From Hahella sp. CCB-MM4 (GTDB lineage: Bacteria > Pseudomonadota > Gammaproteobacteria > Pseudomonadales > Oleiphilaceae): a DNA stretch of 64,000 bases. Location of the stretch: NCBI RefSeq assembly GCF_002260525.1, contig NZ_MRYI01000008.1:124001-188000 (forward strand), given 5' to 3'. Shown piece by piece: positions 19,688 through 28,438 of the stretch. How positions within the stretch are numbered: the first letter of the stretch is position 1; each line of letters opens with the position of its first letter. The position numbers and the translations under genes were made by a program. A model generated the notes under the pieces. The model was not told the origin of the DNA. It saw only the letters and a list, made by a program, of their open reading frames with translations, and ran no database searches.

Positions 19688-20809
19688 ATGAAGATAAAAA
19701 TCAGAGACCAGTATCTGTTTCCCTTGTCTGTCGTCATCACGGCCATATCCCTGGCGTTAACTGCCGCCTGGTTATGGCAAAGTGAACCGTACAAAGCCAA
19801 ACCCGATGTTGAAACGGTATCTCTGGAGACAGCACTTGAAGACCCCTGGGTTGCACCGCAGGGGCCGCTAGGCATTACCAACACCGAAGAGGCGGCCACA
19901 CTGGATGACGAATCGGTGAGGCAGGATGAAACCACTTGGGTGACCCCAAAACAATATGACGGTGCCGCTTTTGCTGCCAGTCTGGCCGGCACGGATATCG
20001 ATGGCGAACTGCGGGCGGATGAATCCGGCCATCTGATAGTGAGCGTTGCAGTCAAAGATTTCTTTGATTATTTCTTCAATACGGTGGGAGAGGTTCCTCC
20101 TGAGAAAGCGCTGGCGGAAATTGAACGTTTGGCCCGCAGTAGCTTGCCCCCGGCAGCCGCGGATGAAGCCATGGCGTTAATGGACCAGTATCTTGAGTAT
20201 AAGCAACTGGCATTGGATCTGATGCAGGAGCCGTTACTACCGGTTGATCAGCAGACCCCTGAGTACCATTTGAAAGTGTTGCGAGGGTCACTGACCCGGC
20301 TGAAACAGATTCGCCGTGAGGTCATGAACGAGGATACCGTCCAGGCATTTTTCGGCATGGAAGAGGCCTATGCGGATTACACGCTGGATAAAATGTCGAT
20401 TCAGCAGGACAAGGAGCTCAGTCCCGATAAAAAGCAGCAGTTGATTGTAGAGAGACGTCGCCACTTGCCACAGGAGCTTCGGACGGTGGACGAGCAGCTG
20501 GAGCGTTCGGCCATACGGGCTCAGCAGGCTGCAGCGCTGTTGCAGAATGCAGCCAGTGAGGAGGATATTCGAAGCGGGTTAGGAAATCTCGGTTATCCCG
20601 CAGAGGAAATTGATCAGATCGCGAAGAACTGGGAAGCGCGGAGGAAGTTCGATTTGAGATATGCGCAATATCAGGTACAGCGGGACCAGATACTCGAGGC
20701 AGGTCTCAGTGAAGAAGATCAGCAAAGGCAATTGGAGTCGTTAAGGGCGGAGTATTTTACCGATGAAAGAGAACGGCTCAAAGCGCGCTTGAGAGATCGT
20801 ACTTCTTAG
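19688..20809 (+). CDS. Lipase-specific foldase (Lif), second copy
   Basis: This 373-residue paralogue of the first foldase has an N-terminal span (about residues 10-30, FPLSVVITAISLALTAAWLW), an acidic linker, and the foldase domain with KDFFDYFFNTVGE. Shared stretches such as LPVDQQTPEYHLKVL, FGMEEAYADYTLDKM and LPQEL show it arose by duplication with the lipase as a pair. AGGAAGG at 19675-19681 supports ATG 19688 rather than ATG 19658. It presumably folds the Ser-less lipase; cross-folding of the first lipase is possible. Confidence 0.93.
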   Translation: MKIKIRDQYLFPLSVVITAISLALTAAWLWQSEPYKAKPDVETVSLETALEDPWVAPQGPLGITNTEEAATLDDESVRQDETTWVTPKQYDGAAFAASLAGTDIDGELRADESGHLIVSVAVKDFFDYFFNTVGEVPPEKALAEIERLARSSLPPAAADEAMALMDQYLEYKQLALDLMQEPLLPVDQQTPEYHLKVLRGSLTRLKQIRREVMNEDTVQAFFGMEEAYADYTLDKMSIQQDKELSPDKKQQLIVERRRHLPQELRTVDEQLERSAIRAQQAAALLQNAASEEDIRSGLGNLGYPAEEIDQIAKNWEARRKFDLRYAQYQVQRDQILEAGLSEEDQQRQLESLRAEYFTDERERLKARLRDRTS

Positions 20810-20870
20810 TCTTTTGGATCGCTGTGAAAGGGCCTTATCGATCGGCAACAATCATCCACACTCTGATCAA

Positions 20871-20910
20871 TTTCTGGACGTATGCCACATTTTCTGGACT
20901 TAGGGCACAT
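20871..20910. repeat. 20-bp tandem repeat, two copies
   Basis: TTTCTGGACGTATGCCACAT is followed directly by TTTCTGGACTTAGGGCACAT, 16 of 20 identical. It lies in the leader of the hybrid kinase gene, about 50 bp before its start codon. Confidence 0.7.
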
Positions 20911-20957
20911 TGAGCTAAATGGCTGAGTGTTATCATATCGGCTCTGCTGGAGTTGAT

Positions 20958-22727
20958 ATGAACGAACAATTAATAATAAATGCCAGTCGAGCCGGTTACT
21001 ACAATCTGAATTTTGAACCTGAACTGGAGCGGCTGTTTGAAACGTTCCAGTTTAAGCGTATCAGACGCAGGCTGGGCGTTGTGAACTTGGTCGCGCTGGT
21101 TTTCTTCGTTATCTATTCACTGGTGGATTACCTCATATTTCCGTTTGAGGTGGCGAGCTGGACGATTCCCATACGCCTGTTTCTGGTGGCCCCGGTCATT
21201 GTGATCTCTACCATCATTAACTGCAGAACCCGGTCACCCCGACTTTTCTTTTTTGTATACATGGCCAGTTACTTTGTGTGTGGCATGGCAGTGGTTGCGA
21301 TTATCTGGATTGCCCATTCCAACAATGTGATGGTGCCCTACGACGGCCTGTTTCTCGTTCTGAGCTATGGCTATTTCGTCATGTCCATTCCATTCCGCCA
21401 TGCCCTGGTACCTTCCTGGCTGATTTTTGCTTTTTATGCCGTGGCGGAAGTCATGGCTGACATGCCGCCGGATAAGCTTTATCTGAATATGTTTTTTCTG
21501 GCCGGTGCCAATCTGATTGGTTCTGTCGGTTCCTACATTCAGGAACACAATCTCCGTAGCAGTTTCCTGAACCAGCAGCTATTGCATATTCGTCAGGCAG
21601 AAGCTGACAGGGAAAACAAAGCCAAGACCCGATTTATTGCCACCGCCAGCCATGATTTGCGGCAGCCGTTGAATGCCATGAATCTGCTGTTGGAAGGAAT
21701 GCCGAAACCGGCACCGGGTGATACTGAAACTTCGGAAGTTCAACAAAAACTGAAAAGATCCCTGGACCAATTGAATGGTCTATTGGGTACCTTGCTGGAC
21801 ATATCCCGTTTGAACCTGGGGGTGATCAAGCCGCACTGCAGTGCATTTGACCTTCACGATCTGGTAGAGCGTATTATCGAAGAGCAGGTTAAGGCGGATG
21901 ACGCCAGCCCCGCAATGCTCAATTCAATACCTGAAGGGACGGGAATCTACTCAGACCCGATTCTGATCGAGCGCATTCTTCGCAATCTGCTGTCCAATAG
22001 TCTGAAGCATGCGGAGGCCGACAACGTGGTAATAGACGCTGAAATTTCAGAGGAGTGGGTGACGCTGGTGTTCAGGGATGACGGACGGGGGATTCCAAAA
22101 GAGCATCAGGAAAAGGTGTTTCAGGAATTTCAGCAGGTTCGCCGAAATAATGGGCGACCTCCCAATGGCCTGGGATTGGGACTGGCAATTGTTCAACAGC
22201 TTTCTGAGCTGATGGACATTTCTTTGCAATTGGAGAGTGACGAAGGAGCAGGGACGGTATTTCGCCTGACGATACCCGCCTCAGATCCCGTACTGCCATC
22301 AGCCCAGGAAAGCGCCGCAGGAGGTATGCATCAGGTACTTTCCGGTGTGCGGATTTGGCTGGTGGAAGATGACGAGACCAACAGAGAAGCGCTGACCGCT
22401 TTTGTCACTCAATGCGGGGCAGAGGTGGTGTCTCTGGCCGGGTACGGAGAGTTTGTCGCACAGCTTGATGGATTGAATGATGCTTCCACACCGGACCTGA
22501 TGTTGACTGACTACCGACTGGGGCACAGTAAAACCGGCCTCAGCGTGGTGAAATTGATACGCAAGCTGGCGGACCGGTTTGTCCCCGCGATAATCCTGTC
22601 GGCCGATGTGGAAAAGGTGCGAGATCTTTCGGATGATCGGCCGGACATTGTATTTCTCACCAAGCCCGTGACGCCTGCCAGGCTGTTAAGCGCTATTCGC
22701 AGTCAGCTCAGTCAGCCGGTTGCATGA
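20958..22727 (+). CDS. Membrane hybrid sensor histidine kinase with C-terminal receiver
   Basis: The 589-residue protein has about six membrane helices (roughly residues 45-200). A HisKA segment carries the phospho-acceptor His in FIATASHDLRQPLNAMNLL. The ATPase domain has N-box NLLSNSLKHAE, DDGRGIP and GLGLGLAIV. The receiver (about 460-580) has VEDDE, phospho-acceptor Asp in LMLTDYRLG and Lys in FLTKP. The membrane input domain is not recognised. GGAG at 20949-20952 supports ATG 20958 over ATG 20919. A LuxR-type regulator lies immediately downstream in convergent orientation and is the likely partner. Confidence 0.92.
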   Translation: MNEQLIINASRAGYYNLNFEPELERLFETFQFKRIRRRLGVVNLVALVFFVIYSLVDYLIFPFEVASWTIPIRLFLVAPVIVISTIINCRTRSPRLFFFVYMASYFVCGMAVVAIIWIAHSNNVMVPYDGLFLVLSYGYFVMSIPFRHALVPSWLIFAFYAVAEVMADMPPDKLYLNMFFLAGANLIGSVGSYIQEHNLRSSFLNQQLLHIRQAEADRENKAKTRFIATASHDLRQPLNAMNLLLEGMPKPAPGDTETSEVQQKLKRSLDQLNGLLGTLLDISRLNLGVIKPHCSAFDLHDLVERIIEEQVKADDASPAMLNSIPEGTGIYSDPILIERILRNLLSNSLKHAEADNVVIDAEISEEWVTLVFRDDGRGIPKEHQEKVFQEFQQVRRNNGRPPNGLGLGLAIVQQLSELMDISLQLESDEGAGTVFRLTIPASDPVLPSAQESAAGGMHQVLSGVRIWLVEDDETNREALTAFVTQCGAEVVSLAGYGEFVAQLDGLNDASTPDLMLTDYRLGHSKTGLSVVKLIRKLADRFVPAIILSADVEKVRDLSDDRPDIVFLTKPVTPARLLSAIRSQLSQPVA

Positions 22728-22745
22728 TCAGGCTGCTTACCGGCC

Positions 22746-22796
22746 TTATTTGAAAGCCTGTTTGTTCGAAGGAGCCTGTTTATTTGAAGGAATCTG
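22746..22796. repeat. 18-bp tandem repeat, three copies
   Basis: Copies at 22746-22760 (shortened), 22761-22778 (TTTGTTCGAAGGAGCCTG) and 22779-22796 (TTTATTTGAAGGAATCTG) fill the convergent spacer and stop exactly at the 3' end of the regulator gene. GGAATCTG/CAGATTCC (22789-22796 and 22806-22813) also form an inverted repeat across that stop codon. Confidence 0.75.
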
Positions 22797-23468
22797 TCAG
22801 TCGATCAGATTCCATTTCTCGGCGACCCTGACACACTCTGTCCGGTTATGAACATTCAGATGCATGAACAGGGATTTCAGGTGTGTCTTGACCGTGTCTT
22901 CTGTGAGCTGCAATTTCGTACAGATCTTTTTGTTCGGCAATCCCTGGGCCAGTAGCTGAAGCACTTCCATTTGACGGGGCGTGATGGCCTGAATATCCAC
23001 CTGCAGATCAACAGGCCGACGACGACGGTATCTCGGATAGAAATCCGGCAGTACCATTTTTCCTTCCAGAATGGCCGAGATATCCTGATATATATTGCTT
23101 CCGCTGCTGGACTTGCTGATATAACCGCAAGCGCCGCTGGCCAGTGCAAGATCCACGTCTTCGGGGTCTTCAGACCCGGATAAGATGGCCACCGGGATGA
23201 GCACGCGAAGCTCCGAAAGTTTGCGAAGAAAGCGAAGCCCTTTACTGTCAGGCAGCGATAGATCCAACAGAATCAGGTCAAAGTTTTGGTCTTTGCTAAG
23301 AATTTCTGCGGCGGCGGTGCAGTTCAGTGCGATTTCCATATCCAAATGGAGATTTTGTTGGCGTAGTGAGGCGCGAAGGCCTTCGGCAACCAATTGATGG
23401 TCGTCGATAATCAATACACGCAGGTGCTCTGAAATACCCAATGCCTGAGGTTGGGGTGCCAGATTCAT
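22797..23468 (-). CDS. LuxR/NarL-family response regulator
   Basis: This 223-residue regulator has a receiver domain (about residues 15-135) with acidic pair IIDDH, phospho-acceptor Asp in LILLDLSLPD and Lys in YISKS. The C-terminal LuxR helix-turn-helix (about 158-220) reads ITPRQMEVLQLLAQGLPNKK then TEDTVKTHLKSLF. GGAGAGAATC precedes ATG 23468. It faces the hybrid kinase gene 3' end to 3' end, separated by repeats, and is its probable output. Target genes are unknown. Confidence 0.93.
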   Translation of the reverse strand: MNLAPQPQALGISEHLRVLIIDDHQLVAEGLRASLRQQNLHLDMEIALNCTAAAEILSKDQNFDLILLDLSLPDSKGLRFLRKLSELRVLIPVAILSGSEDPEDVDLALASGACGYISKSSSGSNIYQDISAILEGKMVLPDFYPRYRRRRPVDLQVDIQAITPRQMEVLQLLAQGLPNKKICTKLQLTEDTVKTHLKSLFMHLNVHNRTECVRVAEKWNLID

Positions 23469-23680
23469 GATTCTCTCCGGGTTGTTATTTTTATTGTCCC
23501 TTTACGACTCACAGGACCAGCATCTGTTGATGCTTCCATTGGTGTTCGATTTGGGAGAAACATCAATGGATTCTGAAATTATACGCAGATGAAAATCACG
23601 TAATGTGAAGTCGCCCTTGTTTAGAACATCAAATCCAACTTTCTGTCAGGGGAGTGGATTCGAATGATTCGCCAGGGCTA

Positions 23681-23807
23681 TAGAGATGCAGGCAAGGCAA
23701 TATGAACGCAAGGCAGAAAATATGAACAGGAAAGAAGGGAAGGTGGACAGGGTGTGGATGGAAGGTGGTCGGGAAGAAAATGAAAAGTGGTCAGGAAGAG
23801 AATGGAC
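23681..23807. repeat. Two adjacent degenerate repeat tracts (20-bp and 22-bp periods)
   Basis: First tract: 20-bp blocks beginning at 23681, 23701 and 23721, the last two sharing TATGAAC at the start. Second tract: three 22-bp blocks at 23742, 23764 and 23786, sharing GGTGGTC-GGAAG-AATG in order. The two units are unrelated except for purine richness. Confidence 0.65.
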
Positions 23808-23855
23808 GGTAGATTGAAAAGAAGAAAAAGTGAAATGAAAAAGGCTCCGCGAATA

Positions 23856-23887
23856 TCCCCAGGGCAGAAAAAATGCTGACCTGGGGA
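23856..23887 (-). terminator. Possible plsB terminator hairpin
   Basis: TCCCCAGG (23856-23863) and CCTGGGGA (23880-23887) form a perfect 8-bp stem just beyond the plsB stop on the minus strand. A 16-nt loop and delayed T-run make it a weak candidate. Confidence 0.4.
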
Positions 23888-23902
23888 GAAAGAGCAGATC
23901 TG

Positions 23903-26413
23903 TCAGTTCTGGCCGGCGGCTTTGTCCATTGGAGGTGGCTCTTTCGAGACCGGTTTGGACTCTGCTTCAATGGCGACCTGAAGGATACTCTGGCGCATTT
24001 CAGCATTGAGCACCAGACGTGCATCTTCAGCGACCTGATCCAGATTCTCGTCGTAAACGATATTGCCGTTTTCATCAATCTGAATGATTTCTTTGCGCTT
24101 CAGATTATTGATGAAGTTTCGGAACAGGGATTTATCGAAGAACTCCGGCGCATTCAGTCCATAGAGGATCGACATGCGCTCCGCCATCATCGTACTTTGT
24201 TCTTCCAGTTTGTTGGCGGTAATGGTGCCACGACCGTTACGACGCAGAATGGCGATGGCAATGTAGTACCTTTCCAGTGTCGGGATGATAGTTCTGGCCA
24301 GCGCGTCAAGCAGGACAAACTCCCGGGATCCGACAATCGGCTTGTAAAGATTGTCATCGTCCTTCAGCAGAAGGTTATTGGCACATAATGTGTCGATCCA
24401 GCGTTCAATCACGGAATCAATTTCTTCCCTGGACCAGCGCAGGAATAGTTCGGACTGGATATATGGATAGACAGTTTTCACCAGCCAGACCAGTTTTTCC
24501 CTTCGTAGCGTGGTGTTGTTCTGGAACATACTGGCGACCAGAGCAGGGAGGGCCATCAAATGCAGGATATTGTTACGGTAGTAGGTCAGCAGAATCGCGC
24601 TGGCGCCTTCCAGTGCAATAATATCCCCCAGCTTCTGTTTCTGGCGGACCGCCAGCCCCATGGACTCCATATAGGCAATCCAGTCTGATCCTTTTCCTTC
24701 AGGGAAACTCATCACATCGCTGTAAGGGAATTGTTTCAGCAAAGCGATCATCGCGTCACAGTGGTCGCCGAGCATTCTTTCATCCATGGCCTGCTTGGGT
24801 GTTGCCAATAACAGCGTCGCGACGATATTCACCGGGTTGATGGCGGCAGCGTTGTTGATACTCGTGGCGACCTGGTTGGACAGTTCGTCGATGGCCCCCG
24901 GCAACCACTCGGGTCGGGAATCCTGGGTATAGGTATGTTCTTTCCAGTCCGGCTGGATATTGCTGAGAGTTTCTTCCAGTGCGAACGGTGTTCCAAAGTT
25001 CACGCTGACCTGGCCGAATGAGCTGCGCAGGTTTCTCAGGGACTTGAACAGGCCAAACACGTTTTCCTTCTGTTTCTTGGCCCCTTTCAATTCGCCCAGG
25101 TAAGACCTGGCTTCCAGAATCTTCTCATAGCCTACGTAGACCGGTACGAAATATATGGGTTTCTTCGAGTCCCGCAGGAAACTGCGGACGGTCATCAGCA
25201 ACATACCGGCTTTCGGCTGCAGTGTCCGGCCGGTTCTGCTGCGGCCCCCTTCAACGAAGTATTCCACCGGATAGCCGCGGGTAAACATGGAGTGCATGTA
25301 CTCGTTGAAGACAGCGGTATATAGCTTGTTGTTCTTGAAGCTGCGACGCATAAAGAAAGCGCCGCCGCGACGCAGGATCGGGCCGACGATGGGCATATTG
25401 AGGTTAATCCCTGCGGCAATGTGCGGCACCATCAATCCGTTGCGGAACAGGACATATGACAGCAACAGGTAATCGATGTGACTGCGATGACAGGGGACAT
25501 AAACGATAGCGCCTTTCTGAGCCGTTTCCTTAACCGCCTCAAGGTTGTTGATTTTGACCCCGTTATAAATCTTGTTCCAGACCCAGGTCAGCAGGATATC
25601 CAGGAAGCGGACAGCCGCGATGGAAACGTTGGAAGCAATTTCATTGGCATATTTGCGGGCTCTCTGCTTGGCCTTGAGCGGTGGGATTTTCCCTTTTCTG
25701 GCCGTTTCCTTGATCGCTTCTTTCACCGCATTGGAACGGATGAGTGAGGATACCAGGGTGCGGCGGTGGGATAAGTCCGGTCCGATCACCGCCTGACGCA
25801 CCAGTCGGAAATGTACCCTGAGGACACGGGCCAGCTTCCGGGTGGCGATCGCTTTGCTTTCGCTTTCTTCCACGATCTGGTGCAGAGAGATCGGCTTGTT
25901 GAACTGCACGAAAGTATTTCGGCCATGAATCATGATGACAAAGAACTGCCGGATCCGGCCGGCTACTGACCAAGTGTCTGCCAGCATGAGTTTAAAGAGA
26001 GACTTTTCTTTCTCGGGAGCCCTTCCCCAGAACAGGGAAACCGGAACAATCTGGACTTCCAGATCAGAATCTTTTTTAGCCGCGGCGACCAACTGTTTGA
26101 GTCTTTCCGTAATCACCGGTCGGTAGCGGCGGCGGAACGGCTGTCCCTGTTTTTCATATATAAAAAAGTGACTGCGCCTGATGGTTTCATCGCCCAGGGA
26201 TAAAGGTTGCTGGGCGGAAGGAAAATGGTTCTCCAGACACTTCTGCTCCAATACCAACCGGTTGCTCAGTGAGCTGTGCTGGAGTACATAGACGACCGGT
26301 TTGTTAGGGTCCAGCCCCAACTCTTTGGCGTCATTGCCGATCACGTCGGTACGTACCCATAAGAACAGTATTTTACGGAGGATGGTAAAGAAGAAGGAGC
26401 TGATCCCAAACAT
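23903..26413 (-). CDS. plsB: Glycerol-3-phosphate 1-O-acyltransferase
   Basis: This large membrane-associated acyltransferase (836 residues) makes lysophosphatidate from glycerol-3-phosphate and acyl-ACP or acyl-CoA, the first step of phospholipid synthesis. The four acyltransferase blocks are visible: VPCHRSHIDYLLLSYVL (HX4D), GGAFFMRRSFK, YFVEGGRSRTGR and IYFVPVYVGYE. Length is normal for PlsB. The frame opens at TTG 26425, but ATG 26413 has GGAT-type purines upstream and gives the usual length, so I prefer it. It stands alone on the minus strand, divergent from the ABC operon. Confidence 0.95.
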   Translation of the reverse strand: MFGISSFFFTILRKILFLWVRTDVIGNDAKELGLDPNKPVVYVLQHSSLSNRLVLEQKCLENHFPSAQQPLSLGDETIRRSHFFIYEKQGQPFRRRYRPVITERLKQLVAAAKKDSDLEVQIVPVSLFWGRAPEKEKSLFKLMLADTWSVAGRIRQFFVIMIHGRNTFVQFNKPISLHQIVEESESKAIATRKLARVLRVHFRLVRQAVIGPDLSHRRTLVSSLIRSNAVKEAIKETARKGKIPPLKAKQRARKYANEIASNVSIAAVRFLDILLTWVWNKIYNGVKINNLEAVKETAQKGAIVYVPCHRSHIDYLLLSYVLFRNGLMVPHIAAGINLNMPIVGPILRRGGAFFMRRSFKNNKLYTAVFNEYMHSMFTRGYPVEYFVEGGRSRTGRTLQPKAGMLLMTVRSFLRDSKKPIYFVPVYVGYEKILEARSYLGELKGAKKQKENVFGLFKSLRNLRSSFGQVSVNFGTPFALEETLSNIQPDWKEHTYTQDSRPEWLPGAIDELSNQVATSINNAAAINPVNIVATLLLATPKQAMDERMLGDHCDAMIALLKQFPYSDVMSFPEGKGSDWIAYMESMGLAVRQKQKLGDIIALEGASAILLTYYRNNILHLMALPALVASMFQNNTTLRREKLVWLVKTVYPYIQSELFLRWSREEIDSVIERWIDTLCANNLLLKDDDNLYKPIVGSREFVLLDALARTIIPTLERYYIAIAILRRNGRGTITANKLEEQSTMMAERMSILYGLNAPEFFDKSLFRNFINNLKRKEIIQIDENGNIVYDENLDQVAEDARLVLNAEMRQSILQVAIEAESKPVSKEPPPMDKAAGQN

Positions 26414-26776
26414 TGATTTATCCAACGGTTGAAGGGAAGGGTTAATTCAGGTCACCGGACCCTGGCGAATAGTCGCCGCCTCGTGATGCCTTGTCAAGTT
26501 GACTTCCACCCGGTGAAACCTGGTAACAAGTTTAGTCTGCGTGGCCGTTGGAGCAAACCTCACTTTAGTCGACAACCCTGAACCTTGCCACACTGTAATA
26601 GATTGTTTTCGATAGGTTCTTGCAAACCTACTATTGACTACTTATTCTTTTCGCTGCTTCCCTGGACCTCTCATGGAGAGGGGGATTCCGGGGAGTTCTG
26701 CATCCGAATACCAGGTCTGCAACAGACCTGTACACATAATAAAACCTGCAGCTCGTTATACGGGAAGCCTAATCAC
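26414..26776. other. Divergent promoter region plsB / ABC operon
   Basis: This 363-bp region has no ORF of its own. A plausible plus-strand sigma-70 promoter is TTGCAA (26620-26625), 17-nt spacer, TATTCT (26643-26648). A perfect 8-bp inverted repeat follows at 26712-26730 (CAGGTCTG, 3 nt, CAGACCTG), which could be an operator or leader hairpin. Confidence 0.45.
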
Positions 26777-27700
26777 ATGATCAAACTCCAAGATCTGGAA
26801 AAAAGCTACGGCAACCTCCATGCCGTAAAGGGTATCTCATTTGAAGTCAAACCGGGGGAAGTGTTGGGCTTTCTTGGCCCCAACGGTGCCGGCAAATCGA
26901 CCACCATGCGAATGATTACCGGATACATTCAGCCAACCAGGGGCAATATCTCCGTCATGGGGACGGATGTGCTGTCCAACCCACAGAAGGCCCAGGAAAT
27001 TATGGGGTACCTTCCGGAAGGTGCGCCTTTATATGGGGAAATGACCGTGGCGGCGTTCCTCCGCTTTGTGGGGCAGGTGCGTGGTATGACCGCACAGCGC
27101 CTGAACGAACGGTTTGATGAAGTGGTCAGGCAGGTCTCGTTACAGAAGGTTTTAAGTCAGCCGATTGATACCTTGTCCAAAGGCTATAAGCGCAGGGTCG
27201 GTCTGGCGCAGGCGCTTATTCATGACCCTCAGGTGCTGATACTGGATGAGCCTACCGATGGCCTGGACCCGAATCAGAAGCATGAGGTGCGTAAACTGAT
27301 TCAAAACCTGTCCAAGGATAAGATCGTGATTATCTCCACCCATATTCTGGAAGAGGTGGATGCCTTGTGTTCCAGGGTGGTTATCATCGCCAAAGGTAAA
27401 ATCGTCGCCGACAAGACACCAATGGAACTGGCCCAGATGTCCCGATATCACAAAGCGGTCTATGTACGCTTCAGTGAGGAGTATGAGCCACTGGAAGCGC
27501 TCCGGGCACTGCCGGAAATTACCGAGGTGGAAACCTGCAGCGATCATGGCTATCTGCTATACACCGAACCCGGTACCCAGGCACTGCATGCTGTGAATCA
27601 ACTGATACATGACCGTAACTGGGATGTGGAAGAGCTGCATGTGGAAAAAGGCCGCCTGGACGATGTGTTCCGCCGCCTGACGATGGAGGATGCAGCATGA
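26777..27700 (+). CDS. ABC transporter ATP-binding protein, GldA type
   Basis: This 307-residue ATPase has Walker A GPNGAGKST (near residue 37), Q-loop MGYLPEGAPLYGEM, a modified signature LSKGYKRRVGLAQAL, Walker B VLILDEPTDGLDP and switch His in IISTHILEEV. The C-terminal extension is typical of GldA/NosF-like exporters. ATG 26777 is chosen over a frame open from 26585, because GGGAAG lies upstream and the protein then begins as in homologues. The stop overlaps the permease start (ATGA), so translation is coupled. Cargo is unknown. Confidence 0.93.
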   Translation: MIKLQDLEKSYGNLHAVKGISFEVKPGEVLGFLGPNGAGKSTTMRMITGYIQPTRGNISVMGTDVLSNPQKAQEIMGYLPEGAPLYGEMTVAAFLRFVGQVRGMTAQRLNERFDEVVRQVSLQKVLSQPIDTLSKGYKRRVGLAQALIHDPQVLILDEPTDGLDPNQKHEVRKLIQNLSKDKIVIISTHILEEVDALCSRVVIIAKGKIVADKTPMELAQMSRYHKAVYVRFSEEYEPLEALRALPEITEVETCSDHGYLLYTEPGTQALHAVNQLIHDRNWDVEELHVEKGRLDDVFRRLTMEDAA

Positions 27701-28431
27701 GTACGGTAACCACAATATTCAAACGAGAGCTGCTGAGCTATCTGTCAACGCCGTTGGCCTATCTGTTTACAGTGATATTCCTGGTTCTCAGCGGGATTTT
27801 TACGTTTTACCTGGGACGCTTCTTCGAGCGTGGGCAGGCGGATCTCAATTCCTTTTTCAACTTTATGCCCTGGCTATATCTGGTGCTGGTTCCAGCGTTG
27901 ACCATGCGGCTGTGGGCGGAAGAGCGCAAGAGCGGAACCATTGAGCTGTTGCTGACTCTGCCGGTATCACCTTCTGCCTGGGTGTTGGGCAAATTCCTGG
28001 CGGCCTGGGTGTTCCTCGGGTGCGCGCTAATTCTGTCTTTCCCGTTATGGATTACCGTCAATTACCTGGGAGAACCGGACAACGGAGCCATTTTTGCGGG
28101 ATATCTGGGAAGCTGGTTCATGGCTGGTGGATTCCTGGCGCTCGGCTCCATGTTTTCTGCTGCGACCCGCAATCAGGTGATTGCTTTCGTCCTGACTCTG
28201 GTGGTGTGTTTTGTTCTGGTTGCCTCCGGATTCCCGTTGGTGCTGGATGCCTTCTCGGTCTGGGCTCCCAACTGGGTTCTGGATCTGGTTGCCGGCTTAA
28301 GCTTCATGTCACATTTCGAGGCTATATCCCGTGGGGTGATCGACATCCGGGATGCCCTCTATTTTATTTCCATTATGGTGTTTGGCCTCTGGCTCACGGC
28401 CCATCTGGTTCGGCATACGGTGAAGAGGTAA
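27697..28431 (+). CDS. ABC transporter permease, GldF type
   Basis: This 244-residue integral membrane protein has six predicted spans. It carries the conserved opening TIFKRELLSYLSTPLAYLF and TMRLWAEERKSGTIELLLTLP of the ABC-2 family, and FLALGSMFSAATRNQVIAF in the middle. It forms the membrane channel with the ATPase encoded just before (4-nt overlap) and the large auxiliary protein encoded 7 nt after. Confidence 0.92.
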   Translation: MSTVTTIFKRELLSYLSTPLAYLFTVIFLVLSGIFTFYLGRFFERGQADLNSFFNFMPWLYLVLVPALTMRLWAEERKSGTIELLLTLPVSPSAWVLGKFLAAWVFLGCALILSFPLWITVNYLGEPDNGAIFAGYLGSWFMAGGFLALGSMFSAATRNQVIAFVLTLVVCFVLVASGFPLVLDAFSVWAPNWVLDLVAGLSFMSHFEAISRGVIDIRDALYFISIMVFGLWLTAHLVRHTVKR

Positions 28432-28438
28432 GGAAATT

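Larger units (their letters stand above)
23469..23902. other. Spacer between the regulator and plsB
   Basis: This 434-bp purine-rich spacer is upstream of the regulator and downstream of plsB. It has no convincing ORF. It contains two adjacent tandem-repeat tracts (23681-23740 and 23742-23807) and a hairpin at 23856-23887, listed separately. Confidence 0.5.
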
